Under the pieces are notes generated by a model. That model was not told the origin of the DNA. It saw only the letters and a list, made by a program, of their open reading frames with translations, and ran no database searches. 64,000 nt of DNA from Saccharopolyspora rhizosphaerae (GTDB lineage Bacteria > Actinomycetota > Actinomycetes > Mycobacteriales > Pseudonocardiaceae), in NCBI RefSeq assembly GCF_003931915.1, contig NZ_RSAA01000004.1, positions 1 to 64,000 of the forward strand. The letters are read 5' to 3'. How positions within the stretch are numbered: position 1 is the stretch's first letter; each line of letters starts with the position of its first letter. This document shows, one piece after another, positions 60,354 through 64,000 of the stretch. Position numbers and translations under genes: made by a program.

Positions 60354-60986
60354 GTGTCAGGGCAGTTGTGGGCCTTCATCGGAGCGTGCTTGGCCGTGAT
60401 CGTCGTTCCGGGCCCCGACCTCGCGTTGCTGCTGCGCAACGCCGCTGTCGCCGGTCGATCCGCGGCGTCGGCGACGGCCTGCGGGATCATGACGGGCAAC
60501 ACGATCCTCGCCACAGCCGCCGTGGCAGGGTTGACCGCCCTCCTGCAGGCGTCGGGCCCGCTCTACAACGGCCTCCGCCTCGTGGGCGCGGCGTACCTCA
60601 TCTACCTGGGCGTGCGCGCACTGATCGACCTCACCCGCAGGCGCCCCGCACCCGCCGAGCCGCAGTCGGTTCCGGTCGCCCCTGCCCTGCCGGGACGGCT
60701 CGCCTTCCGCCAAGGCCTGCTCAGCAACCTGCTCAACCCCAAGGTCGCCGCCTTCTACCTCGCGCTGTTCCCCCAGTTCAGCCTGCCCGGGATGCCGACG
60801 CTGGCGCAGCACACCCTGCTCGCAGGGCTGTTCTGCTTGCTCTCGCTGATCTGGTACGTCCTGCTCATCGCGGTCCTCGGCCGCGTCCAGACCTGGCTGC
60901 AGCGGCGGACGGTCCAGCGCAGCATCACCGGCGCCTCCGCAGCTGCCCTCATCACACTCGGCACCGGCCTGGCCCTCCAAGGCTGA
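60354..60986 (+). CDS. LysE/RhtB-family amino-acid exporter
   Basis: A 210-residue membrane protein with about six helices. Family motifs are VIVVPGPDLALLLRNAAVAG near the N-terminus, the SATACGIMTGNTILATAAVAG stretch (split here after TG), LRLVGAAYLIYLGVRAL and GLLSNLLNPKVAAFYLALFP. AGGAGG six bases before GTG 60354 fixes the start. It exports amino acids or homoserine-lactone-like compounds by family precedent. It follows the tetR operon by 90 bases and may be separate. Confidence 0.9.
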   Translation: MSGQLWAFIGACLAVIVVPGPDLALLLRNAAVAGRSAASATACGIMTGNTILATAAVAGLTALLQASGPLYNGLRLVGAAYLIYLGVRALIDLTRRRPAPAEPQSVPVAPALPGRLAFRQGLLSNLLNPKVAAFYLALFPQFSLPGMPTLAQHTLLAGLFCLLSLIWYVLLIAVLGRVQTWLQRRTVQRSITGASAAALITLGTGLALQG

Positions 60987-61053
60987 CCGCAGATGACTTC
61001 TCGCCTCGCCCGGAGTCCCACCCTCGAGACGGGCGATCCGGGTGGGAGGAACG

Positions 61054-61911
61054 ATGACCATCGAGGCGAACGGCGTCACGCACGGGGTCGAGCACTTCGG
61101 CGACGCGAGGGCACCGCTGGTCCTGTGCGCGGGAGGGACGACGATGCTCTCCTGGCCGGACGCGCTCTGCGAGGGCCTCGCCCGGGGTGGACGGCACGTC
61201 GTTCGCTACGACCTGCGTGATTCCGGTACGTCGACGACGGTCGACCCCGGCGCACCGGCGTACACGCTGCGCGACCTCGCCGCCGACGCCGCGGCCCTCG
61301 CCCGCGAGCACGACGACCGGCCGGCGCACCTGGCGGGCGTCGGCGTCGGCGGCATGGTCGCCCAGGTCGCGGCACTGGAGCACCCCGAGGCGTTCGCCGC
61401 CCTGACCCTCGTCGGAACTCGGCCCGTGGCCCCAGGCCCGGTCGACGACGACCTCCCCGACCACGACGCGGAGGCGATGGGTCGACTGTTCGCGCGCACT
61501 GCCCCCGACTGGTCCGACCGCCAGGCGGTGGCGGAGCACGCTGCCGGTGAGGCTGTGATCCTCGGCGACGACCCGGAGACCGCCCGAGTCCTCGCCCAGC
61601 GCATCTGGGACCGCACGCCGAGCAGGCTCCCTGCGGTGCACCAGGCCAACCAACTGGGCGCCGTCTTCGCCGCACTGGACTGCGCGCCGCGCTGGCGCGA
61701 GCGGCTTCCCGAGCTGACCTTGCCGACCCTGGTGGTGCACGGCCGCCGCAACCTGTTCTTCCCCATCGGCAACGGTGAAGCGCTCGCTCACGAGGTCCCG
61801 GGCGCACGGCTCCTCGTGCTCGACGACGCCGCCACGGCAATCCCCGACGCGGCCGCCGACGCGGTCGTGGCGGCAATGCTGGACCTCTGGCCCGCCCCCA
61901 CACGGGTCTAA
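61054..61911 (+). CDS. Alpha/beta-hydrolase fold protein with degenerate active site
   Basis: A 285-residue protein of the RdmC/aclacinomycin-methylesterase-like branch (VEHFGDARAPLVLCAGGTTM, RYDLRDSGTSTTVDPG, YTLRDLAADAAALA). The nucleophile elbow usually GxSxG reads GVGVGGMVAQ, so the serine is Gly; the acid position reads GRRNLFFPIGNGEAL without the usual Asp; the usual terminal His is absent from LDDAATAIPDAAADA. It is therefore likely non-hydrolytic, perhaps ligand binding. GGGAGG before ATG 61054 fixes the start. Its stop overlaps the convergent immunity-like gene by 4 bases. Confidence 0.82.
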   Translation: MTIEANGVTHGVEHFGDARAPLVLCAGGTTMLSWPDALCEGLARGGRHVVRYDLRDSGTSTTVDPGAPAYTLRDLAADAAALAREHDDRPAHLAGVGVGGMVAQVAALEHPEAFAALTLVGTRPVAPGPVDDDLPDHDAEAMGRLFARTAPDWSDRQAVAEHAAGEAVILGDDPETARVLAQRIWDRTPSRLPAVHQANQLGAVFAALDCAPRWRERLPELTLPTLVVHGRRNLFFPIGNGEALAHEVPGARLLVLDDAATAIPDAAADAVVAAMLDLWPAPTRV

Positions 61912-62489
61912 GGACCGGCTCTCAGTGACAGGTCCAGGGCCGTCATGAGCTGGGCGACCCTGTTCTTCCCGGTGGGCGCTGCGGGATAGCGGCGGAGGAC
62001 GTCGACGAGTCCCGGTGTCGCGCGCCGACCGGCCCGCTCGACGCACCGGTCACCCACAGCCGGAGCACCACCTGCGGCCAGTTCCGCCGCCCGCGCCGCG
62101 TGCGCGGTGGCGCGCAGGATGTGCCCGACCTGGCTCGCTCGCGCCAGGGGGTGGAGGTACGCGGCAGCGGCGGCATCGCCGGCGGCGTGCGCAGCGTGCT
62201 TCGCGGCTTCGGCGACGGCGTCCTTGGCCGCTCGGTGCGCGTCCACCGCCGCGACCCGCTGCAGCGTCGTCCGGTCAGCCCCCACCGCGAAGCTCCGAGC
62301 AGCGTCGACGGCGACCCGAGGCCTCGGGTCGCCGGGACGGTCTGCCTCGAAGAGCTGCAACACCTCCCCAGCGCTCCCCGCGGCGAACCGAGCCACCACC
62401 CGCAGGTCGTCCATGCTCAACTCGACGTCCCCAGGCCCGATCCCATGCCCGCATGCTCCCAGCAGGACAGTCGAACGCGCGGACATCAC
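61908..62489 (-). CDS. Putative immunity-protein-like helical protein
   Basis: A 193-residue Ala-rich, helical soluble protein. ELSMDDLRVVARFAAGSAGE, RPRVAVDAARSFAVGADRT, AAKHAAHAAGDAAAAAYLHP and LVDVLRRYPAAPTGKNRVAQ match a family I know as 'putative immunity protein' in actinomycetes. No toxin gene is adjacent, so the label is only a name. The start is GTG 62489 with GAGG six bases upstream; ATG 62486 is equal. It lies 8 bases downstream of the sortase gene on the same strand. Confidence 0.75.
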   Translation of the reverse strand: MMSARSTVLLGACGHGIGPGDVELSMDDLRVVARFAAGSAGEVLQLFEADRPGDPRPRVAVDAARSFAVGADRTTLQRVAAVDAHRAAKDAVAEAAKHAAHAAGDAAAAAYLHPLARASQVGHILRATAHAARAAELAAGGAPAVGDRCVERAGRRATPGLVDVLRRYPAAPTGKNRVAQLMTALDLSLRAGP

Positions 62490-62497
62490 CGCAGTCC

Positions 62498-63121
62498 TCA
62501 GCCCGTGCGTCGCGCGAACACGACGACGTTGGCGAGGTAGCGACCACCTGCGGCGTCGAACCGGCCGCCACAGGTGATGAGCCGGAGCTCCGGCAGAGCG
62601 GTGGCCCCGTAGACGGACCCGGTGGGGAACTCGTCCTTCGGGTGCTCCTCGACCCGGTACGTGGTGAAGACCGCCGACGTCCCATCAGCTCGGTCGATGA
62701 CCACCTCGGTTCCCTCGCTGAGCTTCGGGATCCGGTAGAAGACGGCCGGGCCGACCGAGGTGTCCACATGACCGGCGATCACCGCCGGCCCCCTCTCCCC
62801 CGGCTCTGGACCGTTCCGCCACCAGCCCGCGACCTCACCCGTGTCGGGAGGGATCAACGCGCCGCGGGAATCGACGTCGAGCGGAACGACAGGAGCATCG
62901 ATGCCAGCGTCGGAGATGCGAACCCTGCTCGGCTCAGCGGCAGGACGCCCTTCCAGCTCCGGCCAGTCGCTCTCGACCGCCACGCGTGCAGCACGGTTCG
63001 GGAGGTGAGCACTGCCGTCACTTCCCTGGCACCCGGCCAGCAGGAGCACCAGGAGGGAGCAGGCGCCGGCGACACCAGCGCCCACCCTCCTCGAGCTCTT
63101 CGGACCTTCAAGCGTTCTCAC
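62498..63121 (-). CDS. Class F sortase
   Basis: A 207-residue transpeptidase anchored at the membrane by an N-terminal lipobox (LLVLLLAGC). Catalytic His is in VIAGHVDTSVGPAVFYRIPK (about 117) and Cys in ELRLITCGGRFDAAGGRYLA (about 183), with the class-specific NVVVFARR at the end. Sortases cleave and attach wall proteins. GTG 63121 overlaps the stop of the excalibur gene (GTGA), so the two are made together. Class F sortases of high-GC actinobacteria have no firmly known substrate; the upstream gene's product is the best candidate. Confidence 0.9.
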   Translation of the reverse strand: MRTLEGPKSSRRVGAGVAGACSLLVLLLAGCQGSDGSAHLPNRAARVAVESDWPELEGRPAAEPSRVRISDAGIDAPVVPLDVDSRGALIPPDTGEVAGWWRNGPEPGERGPAVIAGHVDTSVGPAVFYRIPKLSEGTEVVIDRADGTSAVFTTYRVEEHPKDEFPTGSVYGATALPELRLITCGGRFDAAGGRYLANVVVFARRTG

Positions 63122-63549
63122 TCCGCGGAGCTCGCCCGGCGGTGCCGAACCAGGGCGCCTCCAGCAGTCAGCAGCACGGCGCCGGCGAGACCGACGGGCA
63201 CGACATGAGATCCGCTCTCAGCCGTTCCGCCGTGCCCGGTTTCCACACCGCCGGTCGGTGGCGTCCCCGAATCCTCATCACCGCTGGTCGTCACCCCGGA
63301 CGGCGCGTCGGCCGACCCTTCGGCAGGCGCAGCGGCCTCCGCACCACCTCCGAGAGATTCGCAGGCCATGCCGTCGCTGTCGGCGTCCAGGCGCTCGGGA
63401 TCTCCAGGCTGCGCCTCGAACGCGGCTTGAGCTTCTTGGCGGTTCGCGAAATCAGGGCAATCCCGGTCTTGCGCAAGAGCGGTTCCGGGAAGCGTGAGGA
63501 GGGACGCGGTTCCGAGGGCGGCCACCGCGAGTGAGGCACGACGAATCAT
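63118..63549 (-). CDS. Excalibur calcium-binding wall protein, probable sortase partner
   Basis: A 143-residue exported protein with signal peptide (RRASLAVAALGTASLLTLPG, cleavage near LAQ), an excalibur domain (DCPDFANRQEAQAAFEAQPG and LDADSDGMACESL, i.e. DxDxDGxxCE), a Pro/Gly/Thr linker (TPPTGGVETGHGGTAE) and a C-terminal helix plus Arg tail (VGLAGAVLLTAGGALVRHRR). GGAGGT before ATG 63549 fixes the start. The PTGGVETG motif followed by helix and basic tail is a sorting-signal-like layout, next to a class F sortase. Confidence 0.88.
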   Translation of the reverse strand: MIRRASLAVAALGTASLLTLPGTALAQDRDCPDFANRQEAQAAFEAQPGDPERLDADSDGMACESLGGGAEAAAPAEGSADAPSGVTTSGDEDSGTPPTGGVETGHGGTAESGSHVVPVGLAGAVLLTAGGALVRHRRASSAE

Positions 63550-63771
63550 CTCGACCTCCACAGCATCGGGTTGTACGACCCAGTCGCGGCGAGAACGTAT
63601 TCCCGGCGAAGAGGTGGTCACCACCCGACCGGCACCTACAAGGACGCCATTCCTGAACGGGATTTCACCCGGACGGTGCGAACCGCGTTTGAGCAGCCGA
63701 GAACCGTCCATTCCGCCGCAACGCCCAGCACCCGAAGTGAACGGGTGTCACGTCACGAACGCCTCTGCAGG

Positions 63772-64000
63772 TCAGGCGCGGTCGTGGGAGTGCTGCACGG
63801 TTGTGCGCCAGAAGTCGAGGAAGTGGCGTTCGAGACCGATGCCCATCTCGAGGGCCAGCGCGATACCGCGCGGGCTGTCCTCGGAGAGGCCCGCCCGGGT
63901 TTCCTCGTACTCCCGCAGCTTCTCCTCGTGCAGGGCGATCTGGTCGGCCGCGAGCGCCTCGGGGTCGGCGCCGAAGAACAGCTTGAGCGTGGCGGGGTCG
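63772..64000 (-). CDS. PadR-family transcriptional regulator, C-terminal part (runs off window)
   Basis: The last 75 residues of a protein whose start lies beyond 64000. Reading leftward: LKLFFGADPEALAADQIALH, then EEKLREYEETRAGLSEDS and ALEMGIGLERHFLDFWRTTV, the helical C-terminal domain (Vir_act_alpha_C) of PadR regulators used for dimerisation. The DNA-binding half is outside the window. A 222-base gap separates it from the excalibur gene and shows no further feature. Confidence 0.85.
   Translation of the reverse strand, partial: DPATLKLFFGADPEALAADQIALHEEKLREYEETRAGLSEDSPRGIALALEMGIGLERHFLDFWRTTVQHSHDRA

Noticed and set aside
61908-62489. Toxin-immunity system
   Set aside because: The protein resembles a family named for immunity, but no toxin-like gene is adjacent and its neighbours are a sortase and a hydrolase-like protein.
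1-64000. tRNA genes, integrases or insertion sequences
   Set aside because: I scanned for T-loop-like motifs and DDE or recombinase signatures and found none that I could support; apparent T-loop matches lie inside genes.

Overview
The window is high-GC, densely coded DNA from a mycolic-acid-lineage or Pseudonocardiales-type actinomycete (Saccharopolyspora-like is my best inference). The evidence is a mycothiol deacetylase (mshB), a mycothiol-dependent isomerase-like protein, an F420:NADP reductase (npdG), many GTG starts, many leaderless promoters (TANNNT 6-9 bases before the start codon), and a gene order that follows Mycobacterium tuberculosis Rv2222c-Rv2236c: glnA2, a Hip1-like hydrolase, panB, RNase H/phosphatase, zinc-ribbon protein, Nif3, CobC, PtpA, SURF1, CobD.

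Layout. 1-200: leader and promoters of an rRNA operon that runs leftward out of the window. 0.5-17 kb: a giant glycosyltransferase/FkbM methyltransferase fusion, glnA2, a DASS transporter, the Hip1-like hydrolase, nadE, an SNF2 helicase overlapping a SWIM zinc-finger gene, a PheC-like exported protein and panB. 17-20 kb: a DUF4326 gene, npdG, an RNB ribonuclease and a small conserved protein. 20.2-28 kb: a seven-gene leftward operon resembling a type IV secretion apparatus (NlpC/P60 wall hydrolase, VirB6/TrbL-like and VirB4-like proteins, small membrane proteins) without a relaxase or integrase. 28.6-29.0 kb: RNase P RNA. 29.5-36.7 kb: the conserved RNase H to CobD block.

36.8-45.0 kb holds a complete type II Wadjet anti-plasmid system (jetABCD), with the first three genes overlapping by 4 bases. 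45-50 kb carries acetyltransferase, VOC, saccharopine-dehydrogenase-like and GDT1-family genes. The GDT1 gene sits behind a yybP-ykoY manganese riboswitch, and a 220-bp direct duplication follows. 49-53.5 kb: mycothiol genes, a DUF3048 protein, clpC2 under a promoter covered by two palindromes, and two small zinc-ribbon genes. 54-57.5 kb: a DD-carboxypeptidase, a repeat-rich non-coding kilobase, a thioesterase and an acetyltransferase. 57.6-64 kb: a methyltransferase, a DUF1059 fusion, a TetR/GNAT operon with a visible operator, a LysE exporter, a catalytically degenerate hydrolase, a class F sortase/excalibur pair and the end of a PadR-type regulator.

A recurring intergenic palindromic element (five copies, most between convergent genes), palindromes built on TTCGCGCGAA, and several tandem repeats give this chromosome a distinctive set of non-coding repeats. 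Coordinates were read by eye, and family names rest on recognised motifs and remembered homologues, not on database searches.
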